Shown here: positions 14,668 to 22,262 of the stretch, piece by piece
Layout: each line of letters opens with the position of its first letter
How positions within the stretch are numbered: position 1 is the stretch's first letter
Assembly: GCA_033720955.1 (NCBI GenBank)
Contig: JAWWBN010000013.1
Location: 1-32,779, forward strand
Reading direction: 5' to 3'
Source: JAWWBN01 sp033720955
GTDB lineage: Bacteria; Acidobacteriota; Thermoanaerobaculia; Multivoradales; JAHEKO01
DNA length: 32,779 nucleotides
Translations under genes and position numbers: made by a program
Notes under the pieces: generated by a model
What the model was told of the DNA's origin: nothing
What the model saw: only the letters and a program-made list of their open reading frames with translations
Databases searched by the model: none

Positions 14668-15374
14668 ACGGCCCCGCGAGGCTGTGGCGCGAGCGGTTGG
14701 GCGGCGCCCGGCTGCTCTTCGTGGGTCGCTCGCCGGAGGCCTCGGGCCGCGACGCCCTGGCCGCGGCGGGAGTGGAGCTGCCGCTGGCCTGGGCCCGCCA
14801 GATCCACTCCGCGCAGGTGCTGTCGGCGCCGGCGGACGGCGGGGAGGCGGGGCGGGGAGACGCCCTGGTGACCACCCGCCGGGAGCTCGCGCTCGGCATC
14901 GCCGTCGCCGACTGCGTGCCGGTCGCGCTGGCGGGCGAGGGCGAGCTGGCCCTGGCGCACGCCGGGTGGCGGGGCATCGTCGCCGGCGTCGTGCCGGCTG
15001 CGGCGGGCCGCATGGCCTCGCCTCCGACCGCCCTCACCGCCTGGATCGGGCCGGCCATCGGGGCCTGCTGCTACGAGGTGGACCGCGGGGTGGCGGCGGA
15101 GGTCGCCGGAGTCGGCGGTCCCGAGGTGGTGGTCGCCGGCCCGAGAGAGAAGCCCCATCTCGACCTGCGGCGGGCGGTGGCCGCCCAGCTCGCCCGTCTC
15201 GGGGTGGAGCGGATCAACCAGGTGGACGTGTGCACCCGTTGCCGCTCCGATCTGCTCTGGAGCTATCGCCGCGACGGCGCCGCCGCCGGACGCAACTTCC
15301 TCTTCGGGTGGATGGCCCGTCGAGCGGCTCCGCAGGCGCGGCGGCGGGGCGCCGGTAGACTAGCGGGCTCGTGA
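14664..15374 (+). CDS. pgeF: YfiH/PgeF-family laccase-domain protein
   Basis: The family (YfiH, PgeF, LACC1) shows purine nucleoside phosphorylase or related activity. In E. coli it prevents L-Ser incorporation into peptidoglycan by editing UDP-MurNAc-L-Ser. The 236-residue protein shows the metal-site motifs: ARQIHSAQV, IAVADCVPVAL and ALAHAGWRG, then IGPAIGACCYEV and the CTRC pair. A Gly/Arg-rich tail follows FLFGWMARR. The start overlaps the rlmN stop. The peptidoglycan-editing role fits the envelope neighbours, but either activity is possible. Confidence 0.87.
   Translation: MNGPARLWRERLGGARLLFVGRSPEASGRDALAAAGVELPLAWARQIHSAQVLSAPADGGEAGRGDALVTTRRELALGIAVADCVPVALAGEGELALAHAGWRGIVAGVVPAAAGRMASPPTALTAWIGPAIGACCYEVDRGVAAEVAGVGGPEVVVAGPREKPHLDLRRAVAAQLARLGVERINQVDVCTRCRSDLLWSYRRDGAAAGRNFLFGWMARRAAPQARRRGAGRLAGS
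15356..15361 (+). promoter_or_regulatory. TAGACT -10-like box before ftsE
   Basis: TAGACT lies 9 nt before the ftsE GTG, inside the 3' end of pgeF. It could drive ftsEX separately, but it lies in coding sequence and has no -35. Confidence 0.25.
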
Positions 15375-16120
15375 TCCAGTTCTTCAGCGTCTCGCGCCGG
15401 TACACGGCCCGCCGCGTGGCTCTCGACCGGGTGAGCTTCGAGATTCCCCGGGGCCAGTTCGTCTTCCTGAGGGGCCCCAGCGGGGCCGGCAAGACCACCC
15501 TGCTGAAGCTGATCTACTGCGACGAGGTGCCGGACGAAGGGCGCATCCTGGTCAACGGGCGCAACGTGGCGGCGCTGCCCAAGGGGAAGATCCCCTATCT
15601 CCGGCGCACCATCGGAGTGGTCTTCCAGGACTTCCACCTGATCCAGCGCAAGACGATCTTCGAGAACGTCAGCTACCTGCCTCGGATCCTCGGCGCCAAC
15701 GCCCGGGAGCAGCGCCGTCTGGCGTACCGCACCCTGAGCCAGGTGGGGCTGGCCCACCGGATGAGCTCCTTCCCGGCCGAGCTCTCGGGGGGCGAGCAGC
15801 AGCGGGTCGCCATCGCCCGAGCGATCATCAACGAGCCGGAGATCCTGCTCGCCGACGAGCCCACGGGCAACCTGGATCCGTCGCTGTCGCGCGAGATCGT
15901 GCAGCTCTTCGTGGACATCAACCGACGCGGCACCACCGTCCTGGTGGCGACCCACGACCCGACCATCATTCCCCGCTCGGGGAACCGGGTCCTGGTGCTG
16001 GAGCACGGCCGCCTGGTGCGCGACCTGATCCTGAGGGGCGCCGACGAGCCCCGCGGGCTTCGCGGCGACCGACAGGTGCCGCGGGTGGACGACACCCTGC
16101 CCCTGGGCAGGAACCCGTGA
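15371..16120 (+). CDS. ftsE: Cell division ATP-binding protein FtsE
   Basis: FtsE is the cytosolic ATPase of the FtsEX complex, which controls peptidoglycan hydrolases at the septum. Walker A is GPSGAGKT at residues 35-42. The Q-loop is VVFQDFHL, the ABC signature LSGGEQQRVAIARA starts at 138, and Walker B with catalytic glutamate is ILLADEPTGNLD at 158-169. The H-loop is VATHDP. The 249-residue length includes a short extra C-terminal tail (from about 225) beyond the usual 222 residues. The GTG start overlaps the pgeF stop, and ftsX overlaps its stop (GTGA). Confidence 0.93.
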   Translation: MIQFFSVSRRYTARRVALDRVSFEIPRGQFVFLRGPSGAGKTTLLKLIYCDEVPDEGRILVNGRNVAALPKGKIPYLRRTIGVVFQDFHLIQRKTIFENVSYLPRILGANAREQRRLAYRTLSQVGLAHRMSSFPAELSGGEQQRVAIARAIINEPEILLADEPTGNLDPSLSREIVQLFVDINRRGTTVLVATHDPTIIPRSGNRVLVLEHGRLVRDLILRGADEPRGLRGDRQVPRVDDTLPLGRNP

Positions 16121-17022
16121 CGCTGCTCCAGGCGCTCGCCTTCTTCCTCCGCGAGGCCCTGGTCAGCATCCGGCGGAGCTTCAAGATCAGCCTGCTGGCG
16201 GTGGTGACCATCGCCGTGAGCCTCTTCGTGGGCGGCATCTTCCTGCTCCTGACCCGCAATCTGAACCGCATCGTGATGGAGTGGCGCGGCGAGGCGCGGG
16301 TGGTGGTCTATCTGGCGCAGGACGCGCCCGAGGGCGAGGCGGAGCGGCTGGCGGGCGAGATCCGCCGCCTGGCGTGGGTCTCGGAGGTCGAGGAGATCAC
16401 CTCCGGCGAGGCGGAGCGGCGCTTCACCGAGGCCTTTCCCTCCCTCGGCGGCCTGTTCTCCGACTGGGAGGGGCCGACGCTTCCGTCGTCGCTGGAGGTG
16501 GCCTACGACGCCGAAGCCGTGGACCCCCGGGAGCTGAGCGCCTGGCAGGGCGAGCTGGCCCGGGACCCGGCGGTGGCCCTGGTGGACGACGATCGCGAAT
16601 GGCTGCGCCAGATCGAGAGGCTCGTCGCCCTGCTGCGCGGCATCGGTCTGCTGCTGGGGGCGGTGCTCCTCTCCGCGGCGGTGTTCACCATCGCCAGCGT
16701 GGTGCGTCTGACGGTCTATCTCTATCGGGAGGAGATCGCCGTGCTGCGGCTGGTGGGCGCCACCGAGTTCTTCATCCGGGGGCCCTTCCTGGTCGAGGGC
16801 CTGCTGCAGGGCCTGCTGGGCAGCCTGCTGGCGGCGGCGGGGCTCTTTCTCTCCTTCCGCCTCATCGCCTCCCAGGCGCTGCCGTCGATCTTCGGCTCGG
16901 TCCTCTTCGACCGCTTCCTGTCGCCTGGCGACCTCCTCCTGGTGGGAGTGGTGGGGAGCCTGGCGGGTCTGCTGGGCTCCATCCTCTCCCTGCGCCGGGA
17001 CGACGGATCGCTCTTCAACTGA
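16117..17022 (+). CDS. ftsX: Cell division protein FtsX
   Basis: FtsX is the membrane half of FtsEX. It has a cytosolic N-terminus and a first membrane helix (about residues 23-46, SLLAVVTIAVSLFVGGIFLLL). A periplasmic domain (about 50-165) follows, containing EITSGEAERRFTEAFPSL, the segment that usually contacts hydrolase activators. Three C-terminal helices come next, the middle ones around VLRLVGATEFFIRGPFL, typical of the FtsX fold. The 301-residue length is normal. It is the last gene of the operon. No EnvC or NlpD is encoded nearby, so the hydrolase partner is unknown. Confidence 0.93.
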   Translation: MTLLQALAFFLREALVSIRRSFKISLLAVVTIAVSLFVGGIFLLLTRNLNRIVMEWRGEARVVVYLAQDAPEGEAERLAGEIRRLAWVSEVEEITSGEAERRFTEAFPSLGGLFSDWEGPTLPSSLEVAYDAEAVDPRELSAWQGELARDPAVALVDDDREWLRQIERLVALLRGIGLLLGAVLLSAAVFTIASVVRLTVYLYREEIAVLRLVGATEFFIRGPFLVEGLLQGLLGSLLAAAGLFLSFRLIASQALPSIFGSVLFDRFLSPGDLLLVGVVGSLAGLLGSILSLRRDDGSLFN

Positions 17023-17030
17023 AGAGAAAA

Positions 17031-17056
17031 CGGCGGGCCCCCGTGGGAGCCCGCCG
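17031..17056 (-). terminator. Intrinsic terminator of the TPR gene
   Basis: An 8-bp stem, CGGCGGGC (17031-17038) with GCCCGCCG (17049-17056), is followed on the minus strand by TTTTCTCTTC. It lies 26 bp after the TPR stop and is convergent with ftsX. On the plus strand no U-tract follows. Confidence 0.75.
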
Positions 17057-17082
17057 CGGATGAGCTCGAGGGCAGCCGGGGA

Positions 17083-18249
17083 TCAGCCGCCGCCGCCGCC
17101 GCCGATCTTCTTCAGCTCCTCGCGGAGCCGCTCCTCCTCTTCGGCGAGCGCCTGCAGCCTCTCGGCCTCGGCCTCGACCTCCTTGTTGTACTCGGCGGTC
17201 TGCTTGTTCTCCTCCACCCGCTGCACGGCACCGGAGTCGCCGGCTCGCTGGTAGGCGGCGATCGCGTCCTCGTACTTCTTCTGCTTCTCGTAGACGAAGC
17301 CGAGCTGCTTCCAGACGCGCACCTTGTTGGACGCCTCGTTCGTCTTCTCGAGCGCCTGGCGCAGCGCCTCCTCGGCGGAGGCGTACTGCTTGAGCGCGGT
17401 GTAGGCCTGCCCCTGGTAGAAGTTGGGCAGCCAGTCCGAGGTGTTCTTGGCGGCCGACTTCTCGAAGCTGGAGACCGCGTCGCCGTACTTCTTCGCCCCG
17501 AGCTGTGCCTCGCCCAGGAGCATGAGGTTGTCGTAGCTGGCGTTCAGCGCCACCAGCTTGCCGGCCGCATCGGCGGCCTTGCCGTAGGCCTGGAGTTTCG
17601 CGTCCCTGCCCGGCGTCTCGCGACCGGCGCGGTTCAGGGCTTTGACCAGCGCGCTCTGCATGTCGGGGTTCCTGGGGTCGAGCGACGCCGCCCTGCCGAG
17701 GGCGCGGATGGCGGTCTGGGTGTCGCCGGCGTTGTAGGCGGCGGTGCCGTACTGGAAGTGGGCCGACGCGTCGTCGGGCTTGAGCCGGGCGGCCTGGGCC
17801 CAGGCGTTGAGGGCCTCGGCGTCCTGGCCGGTCTTGGTGAGGGCCACGGCCTGCAGCTCGGCGAGGCGGATCTTCTGCTGGTCGGGCAGCTTGGATGCGT
17901 CGATCTGGCCCAGGAAGCCCACGGCGTCGCGATAGCGGCCGGCCTTGACGTAGGCCTCGCCCAGCGTCACCTGGTAGGCGAGGTTGGAGGAGTCGATCTC
18001 GTAGGCCTTGCGGAGGTGGGCGATCGCCTCCTGGCTCTTGTCCTGCCGCAGATACGAGGCGCCGAGCATGTAGTGGCCGCCGGGCCAGTCCGGCTGGGCC
18101 TCGGTGATGGCCTTGAATTCGACGATGGCGGTGGCCATGTCGCCCTTCTTGAAGGCGGCGACGCCCTCGTCCCACCCTGCCAGGGCGGCGGACGGAAGTC
18201 CCAGGGCGAGAACCGCGAGGGCGACGGCGGCGATGGTCAGCTTCTTCAT
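17083..18249 (-). CDS. Exported TPR protein with coiled-coil and poly-Gly tail
   Basis: The ATG at 18249 is preferred because AAGGAG lies about 8 nt upstream and because it gives a clear signal peptide (MKKLTIAAVALAVLALG, cleavage after ALA). The 388-residue protein has about eight TPR repeats between residues 27 and 345, for example KGDMATAIVEFKAITEAQPD and KKYEDAIAAYQRAGDSG. It then has a Glu-rich coiled coil (EVEAEAERLQALAEEEERL) and ends in six glycines. It is probably a periplasmic scaffold. It is the last gene of the exbB-tonB group but has its own sigma-54-type promoter. Confidence 0.88.
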   Translation of the reverse strand: MKKLTIAAVALAVLALGLPSAALAGWDEGVAAFKKGDMATAIVEFKAITEAQPDWPGGHYMLGASYLRQDKSQEAIAHLRKAYEIDSSNLAYQVTLGEAYVKAGRYRDAVGFLGQIDASKLPDQQKIRLAELQAVALTKTGQDAEALNAWAQAARLKPDDASAHFQYGTAAYNAGDTQTAIRALGRAASLDPRNPDMQSALVKALNRAGRETPGRDAKLQAYGKAADAAGKLVALNASYDNLMLLGEAQLGAKKYGDAVSSFEKSAAKNTSDWLPNFYQGQAYTALKQYASAEEALRQALEKTNEASNKVRVWKQLGFVYEKQKKYEDAIAAYQRAGDSGAVQRVEENKQTAEYNKEVEAEAERLQALAEEEERLREELKKIGGGGGG

Positions 18250-18319
18250 GGTAGTTCTCCTTTTCCGTATCGCCCGCTCCGCTCGACGCGGCAGGCGGCT
18301 CGTGTTCGCCAAGTCAAAA

Positions 18320-18335
18320 CGCAAGGCTCGTGCCA
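18320..18335 (-). promoter_or_regulatory. Sigma-54 (-24/-12) promoter of the TPR gene
   Basis: On the minus strand, TGGCACGAGCCTTGCG matches TGGCACG-N4-TTGCW except for the last base. GG and GC are exactly 10 nt apart. Transcription would start near 18310, about 60 nt before the ATG at 18249. It lies just beyond the 3' end of the DUF4388 gene. Confidence 0.62.
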
Positions 18336-18345
18336 CCCATTCCCC

Positions 18346-19173
18346 CTACCCGCTCCGCCGCTCGACGAGCCCTGTGACCTTGTCGAGGAAGGACCGCGCC
18401 TGGTTGGGGCCCAGGGCGGTCGAGACGGCGCGCTCGGCGGCGCGGAACAGCTCGACCATCTTCTCGCCGGTGGCGCTCTCCTGGAAGCGGGCGACCGCCG
18501 CCGCGACGACGTCGCGCAGCTCTTCGGCGCGGCTGTGTCCGGCGAGGTAGGCGCCGACCTCCTTCTGGAGCTGCTGCGCCACCGCCCTCAGCTCTTCGGC
18601 GCTCATGGACCGCAGCCGCTCGATCGGCAGCTCGCGGAGCTTCTCCTGGAGCTCCACCAGGCCGTTGGTGATGAGGCCGTAGAGGACCTTCGAGGTCTCG
18701 AAGGGGCTCATCTGGATCTCGTTGGCCAGCTCCTCCACCGAGCGGCGCTCGTCGATCTTGCGCACCACCATCCACTCCTCCGGACTCAAGGAGATGGCGC
18801 TGCGGCCGCCGGTCTCGGCGTAGACGGGCACCAGCGCCGTGGAGGGAACGCGCTTGGCGAGCACCTGCCACTCGTCGATCCGTCGCGCCGCCTCCATGAG
18901 GAGGCTGGTGTTCGACTTGCTGATCGTGGGCTCGACCGAGACCTCGCCCGGGGTGAAGCGGAACTCCCCCTCGGGCCAGATGGCGAGCTCGTAGACCGCC
19001 TCCTCGCCCGTCAGGGTGCGGGTCTCGGCGTGCACGATCTGACCCTCCGAGAGGAAGATGCGACCCCGCTCGCGATCGTTCTCGATCGTGAAGCTGCCCG
19101 TCTTTCCGGAGACCGCGACGAGCTGCAGGATGTCCGGAAGAGGCAGCTCGGCCAGCGACCCCTGGAAGGCCAT
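18346..19173 (-). CDS. DUF4388 domain protein
   Basis: The 275-residue protein starts MAFQGSLAELPLPDILQLVAVSGKTGSFTIEND... with the typical DUF4388 (PatA N-terminal-like) fold in residues 1-95: a L-I-Q-L stretch, the TGxF turn, GRIFLSEGQIVHAE and the GEFRF strand. A winged-helix-like segment follows (about 145-180, KIDERRSVEELANEI...). The C-terminal 90 residues are helical. DUF4388 proteins are common in myxobacteria and acidobacteria and often belong to signalling pathways, but the biochemical role is unknown. It starts 9 bp after the tonB stop and is probably co-transcribed. Confidence 0.85.
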   Translation of the reverse strand: MAFQGSLAELPLPDILQLVAVSGKTGSFTIENDRERGRIFLSEGQIVHAETRTLTGEEAVYELAIWPEGEFRFTPGEVSVEPTISKSNTSLLMEAARRIDEWQVLAKRVPSTALVPVYAETGGRSAISLSPEEWMVVRKIDERRSVEELANEIQMSPFETSKVLYGLITNGLVELQEKLRELPIERLRSMSAEELRAVAQQLQKEVGAYLAGHSRAEELRDVVAAAVARFQESATGEKMVELFRAAERAVSTALGPNQARSFLDKVTGLVERRSG

Positions 19174-19181
19174 CGGCGGCT

Positions 19182-19898
19182 CTACTGGAGCTGGAAGTTG
19201 ACCGTGAGGTTGTAGATCACGGCCACCGGCTTGCCGTTCAGCGTCGCCGGCTCGAACCGCCACTTGCTGACGGCGTCGACCGCTGCCTGGTCGAGCCCCA
19301 TGGGAAGGCCCTTGAGCACTTTGACGTTGGTCACGCTGCCCGACTTGTCGATGATGGCCTCCACGATCACAACGCCCTGGATGCGCGCCTTGCGCGCGAT
19401 CTCGGTGTACTGGGGCGACGGGAAGAAGATCTTGACCGGCGGCTTGACGTCGCCGCCCACCCGGATCGGTCCGGTGGGCTCCACCGGGGGCGGGCCGTCC
19501 GGGATGCCGAAGATGATGTCGGTGTCGGGCAGCTCGACCTCGGGCTCGATCTCCTCGGGCAGGCGGATCGGCTCGGGCTCGTCGGGCGTGGGGTCGGGGA
19601 TCGGGACCTTCTTGGCCCGCGGCTTGGGGATCTCCTGCTGCTGCTTCGGAGGCGGCGGCTTGAACCGCACCTGCTGCACGACGTAGACCTTCTGCTTCTC
19701 GGGCTCCTTGGTCTCGGCCGCGATCTTGGGCAGGTTCACCACGGCGAGCCCGATGTGGAAGAGGACCGCGACGGCGATCGCCCAACGCATGCTGCGCCGG
19801 TCCTCGTCGTACTCCTGGGCGAAGGTGAAGAACTCCGCCCCGGCCAGCTCGTCCTGCTCGTTCACCGCGGTCTTCGCTTGCTTCTTCTCTACGGCCAT
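19182..19898 (-). CDS. tonB: TonB-type energy transducer
   Basis: TonB passes proton-motive energy from ExbB/ExbD to outer-membrane receptors. The 238-residue protein has a cytosolic N-terminus, one membrane helix (about 38-56) and a Pro/Lys/Glu-rich spacer with FKPPPPKQQQEIPKPRAKK and PDPTPDEPEP. The C-terminal TonB domain runs from YTEIARKARIQGVV to KWRFEPATLNGKPVAVIYNLTVNFQL. It is preceded by two exbD genes and exbB. No TonB-dependent receptor is in the window, so the transported substrate is unknown. Confidence 0.93.
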   Translation of the reverse strand: MAVEKKQAKTAVNEQDELAGAEFFTFAQEYDEDRRSMRWAIAVAVLFHIGLAVVNLPKIAAETKEPEKQKVYVVQQVRFKPPPPKQQQEIPKPRAKKVPIPDPTPDEPEPIRLPEEIEPEVELPDTDIIFGIPDGPPPVEPTGPIRVGGDVKPPVKIFFPSPQYTEIARKARIQGVVIVEAIIDKSGSVTNVKVLKGLPMGLDQAAVDAVSKWRFEPATLNGKPVAVIYNLTVNFQLQ

Positions 19899-19913
19899 CG
19901 CGTTGTCCCCCGG

Positions 19914-20354
19914 TTAGTACCAGAACATGTCGATCTCGCGCTGGGTCGGGATCGAGACGTTGCGGATCTCGAAGCCGATCTTCTCCTCCGCCTGGCGCAG
20001 CTCGTCGAAGACGTCCACCATGTGCCCGTACTCGGCGTTGGGGTCGGGTCGGATGATGACCGGCTTCGTCGGGTTCGCCTCGAGCTTCTCCTTGATGTAG
20101 TCCTCGAGGATGTCCTCGAGCTCCATCGGGTTGTCGTCCACGTAGATGGCCCCTCCCGGCCGGATCTCGATCAGGATCGACTCCTCCTTCTCGACCAGCG
20201 GCTGGGTCTCCTCCTCCTGGGGGAGAGAGAAGTCCAGGCCGCGGGTGGCCGCGAAGGTGGTGGTGACCATGAAGTAGATGATCAACAGGAAGGCGATGTC
20301 CGCCATCGAGGAGGTCGGGATCTCGTCGCTGATCGTGTCCTTCTTGAGCTTCAT
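19914..20354 (-). CDS. exbD: ExbD/TolR proton-channel subunit 2
   Basis: The 146-residue protein has a short cytosolic N-terminus and one membrane helix (SMADIAFLLIIYFMVTTTFA). The conserved helix aspartate, which carries protons, is D19. A periplasmic domain ends in MVDVFDELRQAEEKIGFEIRNV and MFWY. It starts 4 bp after the first exbD. The two copies share the SMADIAFLLII segment but differ in the periplasmic part, so they probably have distinct roles, for example forming a heterodimer in the ExbB channel. The gene could equally be called tolR-like. Confidence 0.93.
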   Translation of the reverse strand: MKLKKDTISDEIPTSSMADIAFLLIIYFMVTTTFAATRGLDFSLPQEEETQPLVEKEESILIEIRPGGAIYVDDNPMELEDILEDYIKEKLEANPTKPVIIRPDPNAEYGHMVDVFDELRQAEEKIGFEIRNVSIPTQREIDMFWY

Positions 20355-20358
20355 GCCC

Positions 20359-20805
20359 TCAACCTCCCGCCTCGGCGGGGTCCTCGCCCACGGTCTCCTG
20401 CTGCGACAGCAGGTAGATCACCTCGGCCTTCGACTGCTTGAGCGAGTCGATCACCCGGTCCACGTACTCGTACGGAACGCCCCGGTCGGCCTTCAGGACG
20501 AAGGGGCGCCCGGGATAGGTGCCGACCACGCTGGCGGCGAAGGAGAGGACGTCGTCGGCGCTGCCGACCACCACGCTGATCTCCTCTCCGCTCGATACCC
20601 GGATCTTGCCCGACTCGGTGATCGAGACGTAGGCGGCCTCCTTGGGAATCTCGAAGCGGATCTTGGTGGTCGGCAGGGTGACCTGCGTCTTGTCGACCTC
20701 GAAGGAGATCGTGACCATGAAGAAGATGATCAGCAGGAAGGCGATGTCGGCCATCGAGGCGGTCGGAATGCCGCTGTTCTGTACCGATCGGCTTTTCAGT
20801 TTCAT
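20359..20805 (-). CDS. exbD: ExbD/TolR proton-channel subunit 1
   Basis: The ATG at 20805 is chosen, preceded by an AGGAAA sequence. The 148-residue protein has the membrane helix SMADIAFLLIIFFMVTISFE with proton-carrying D20. The periplasmic domain follows from IRFEIPKEAAYVSITESGK to PYEYVDRVIDSLKQSKAEVIYLL. The last 15 residues are acidic. It is the first of two exbD paralogues in the operon, with exbB 35 bp upstream. Confidence 0.93.
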   Translation of the reverse strand: MKLKSRSVQNSGIPTASMADIAFLLIIFFMVTISFEVDKTQVTLPTTKIRFEIPKEAAYVSITESGKIRVSSGEEISVVVGSADDVLSFAASVVGTYPGRPFVLKADRGVPYEYVDRVIDSLKQSKAEVIYLLSQQETVGEDPAEAGG

Positions 20806-20840
20806 GACGCTTTTTCCTGCCGTCGTCCGGTAGCTCGGCC

Positions 20841-21521
20841 CTAGGCTCCGCCTCCGGGCTTCGGCCCCGGCTGCTCGGGCGCGACGCCGCTGCGCTCCAT
20901 CTCGCCGAAGGTCTCCAGCAGCATGTTGGAGGAGGTCTCGATGTCCCGGACGAACTTGTTGATCCGGTTCATGAAGAAGTTGTACGCGAGCTGCGCCGGG
21001 ATCGCCACGGCCAGTCCGGCCGCGGTGGTGATGAGGGCCTCGGAGATACCCGCGGCCACCAGGCCCGGGTTGGAGAGGCCGGCCTCGGCGAGGGCGTCGA
21101 ACGACTTGATCATGCCGGCGACGGTGCCGAAGAAGCCGAGCAGCGGGGCGACGTTGGCGATGGTGGCGAGCCAGACCAGGTTCTGCTCGAGCCGGCCCAT
21201 CTCGTAGAGCGCCGCGTTCTCGATGGTCTTCTCGACATCCTCCCGCGGCTGGCCGTACTTCAGGAGGCCGGCCTTCAGGATGGAAGCCACCGGCCCGCGG
21301 TACTCCTCGCAAACCTTGATGGCGGTCTTGATCGACCGGTTGACGATGAGCGCCTTGCGGGTCTTGGCCAGGAACTCGTTGACGTTGATCTTGGCCTTGC
21401 GCAGGGCAAGCCAGCGCTCGATGATGAAGACCGCTCCGATGAGCGAGAAGATCAGGAGCGGCCACATCACCGGCCCGCCGTCCCGGAAGATCTCGACGAA
21501 GGTACCTCCGAAGTTGCTCAC
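20841..21521 (-). CDS. exbB: ExbB/TolQ/MotA-family proton-channel protein
   Basis: The GTG at 21521 is chosen because AAGAGGAG lies a few nt upstream. It gives MSNFGGTFVEIFRDGG and a 226-residue protein. It has three membrane helices (WPLLIFSLIGAVFIIERWLAL, the VWLATIANVAPLLGFFGTVAGM segment and the LAVAIPAQLAYNFFM segment), as in MotA/TolQ/ExbB. The second and third helices carry the conserved small residues and Thr-rich segment (EALITTAAGL) lining the channel. The tail is Pro/Gly-rich. It is the first gene of the exbB-exbD-exbD-tonB set. Confidence 0.93.
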   Translation of the reverse strand: MSNFGGTFVEIFRDGGPVMWPLLIFSLIGAVFIIERWLALRKAKINVNEFLAKTRKALIVNRSIKTAIKVCEEYRGPVASILKAGLLKYGQPREDVEKTIENAALYEMGRLEQNLVWLATIANVAPLLGFFGTVAGMIKSFDALAEAGLSNPGLVAAGISEALITTAAGLAVAIPAQLAYNFFMNRINKFVRDIETSSNMLLETFGEMERSGVAPEQPGPKPGGGA

Positions 21522-21754
21522 GCTGCTTCTCCTCTTACTGTTCTTAGACTCGTGACTGCTCCGTTCAGTTCCCGGAAGGGCCGGGCGCCCGCTCCGCCGC
21601 ACCCCGAATCCGACGGTGCTACGGCGTGTTGACCGCTCGTGAGAGCTGTCGTCGAGGCCGGCTCTGGCCGCTTGCGAGACAAGCCGGGACTGTAGCACAG
21701 GCCCCTGTCAGTGGCAAATGAGCCGGAGGCCCCGGACGGGCCGCTTCGAGCGCC
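21522..21754 (-). other. exbB leader and promoter region
   Basis: This 233-bp gap between ruvC and exbB holds the sigma-70-type promoter at 21689-21717 and a predicted leader of about 160 nt. No ORF in it has a good start. The leader is GC-rich with a short CCGGNNNNNNCCGG-like fold. I see no recognisable riboswitch. Confidence 0.4.
21689..21717 (-). promoter_or_regulatory. exbB promoter with operator-like palindrome in the spacer
   Basis: On the minus strand, TTGCCA (-35, 21717-21712), 17 nt, then TACAGT (-10, 21694-21689). The spacer contains the inverted repeat ACAGG-GG-CCTGT (21697-21708). This is a typical place for a repressor operator between -35 and -10. The regulator is unknown. Confidence 0.6.
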
Positions 21755-22252
21755 CTAATCGGCCGTCTCGGCGAGGCGCTCGAAGGCCAGCCGGCGCGAG
21801 CAGCAGATGGCCACCGCCAGGGCGTCGGCGGCGTCGGCGCTGAGCCTGGCGCCGGGCAGATCGAGGATGAGGCGGACCATCCGCTCGACCTGCCGCTTGT
21901 CGGCACGGCCGTTGCCGGAGACCGCCGACTTGACCTGGGCCGGGCTGTACTCGCGCACCTCCGCGGTGTGTCCGGCGACCGTGGCCAGGAGGGCGCCGCG
22001 AGCCTGCGCCAGCACGATCAGCGAGCGGCTGTTGACCCCGTGGAAGGCGGTCTCCAGGGCCGTGGCCTGCGGCCGGTGCCGCTCGAGGAGGGCGGTCAGC
22101 TCGCGAGACAGGTGGGCGAGACGCTGCGGCAGGTCGCTGCCCCTGCCGGCCGAGATGCGGCCGAAGTCGAGCGCCACGAGGCGGTCGCCGCGCTCCTCCA
22201 CGACTCCGTAGCCGGTGTGGCGGCTGCCGGGGTCCAGTCCCAGGATGACCAC
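21755..22252 (-). CDS. ruvC: Holliday junction resolvase RuvC
   Basis: RuvC cuts Holliday junctions in homologous recombination. The 165-residue RNase H-fold protein has all four catalytic acids: D7 in LGLDPGS, E67 in ALETAF, D140 and D143 in ADAADALA. The segment NSRSLIVLAQARGAL and the VKSAVSGNGRADK region are also typical. It starts 10 bp after the yebC stop; the yebC-ruvC order is common. ruvA and ruvB are not in the window. Confidence 0.96.
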   Translation of the reverse strand: MVILGLDPGSRHTGYGVVEERGDRLVALDFGRISAGRGSDLPQRLAHLSRELTALLERHRPQATALETAFHGVNSRSLIVLAQARGALLATVAGHTAEVREYSPAQVKSAVSGNGRADKRQVERMVRLILDLPGARLSADAADALAVAICCSRRLAFERLAETAD

Positions 22253-22262
22253 GGTCTCGGGC

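Noticed and set aside
17758..19215. 485-codon plus-strand frame
   Set aside because: Antisense to the TPR, DUF4388 and tonB genes; Leu/Gly/Asp-rich shadow.
21522..21698. Upstream ATG start for exbB at 21698
   Set aside because: It lies within the predicted promoter region, and the extra residues are Arg/Ser-rich; AAGAGGAG precedes the GTG at 21521.
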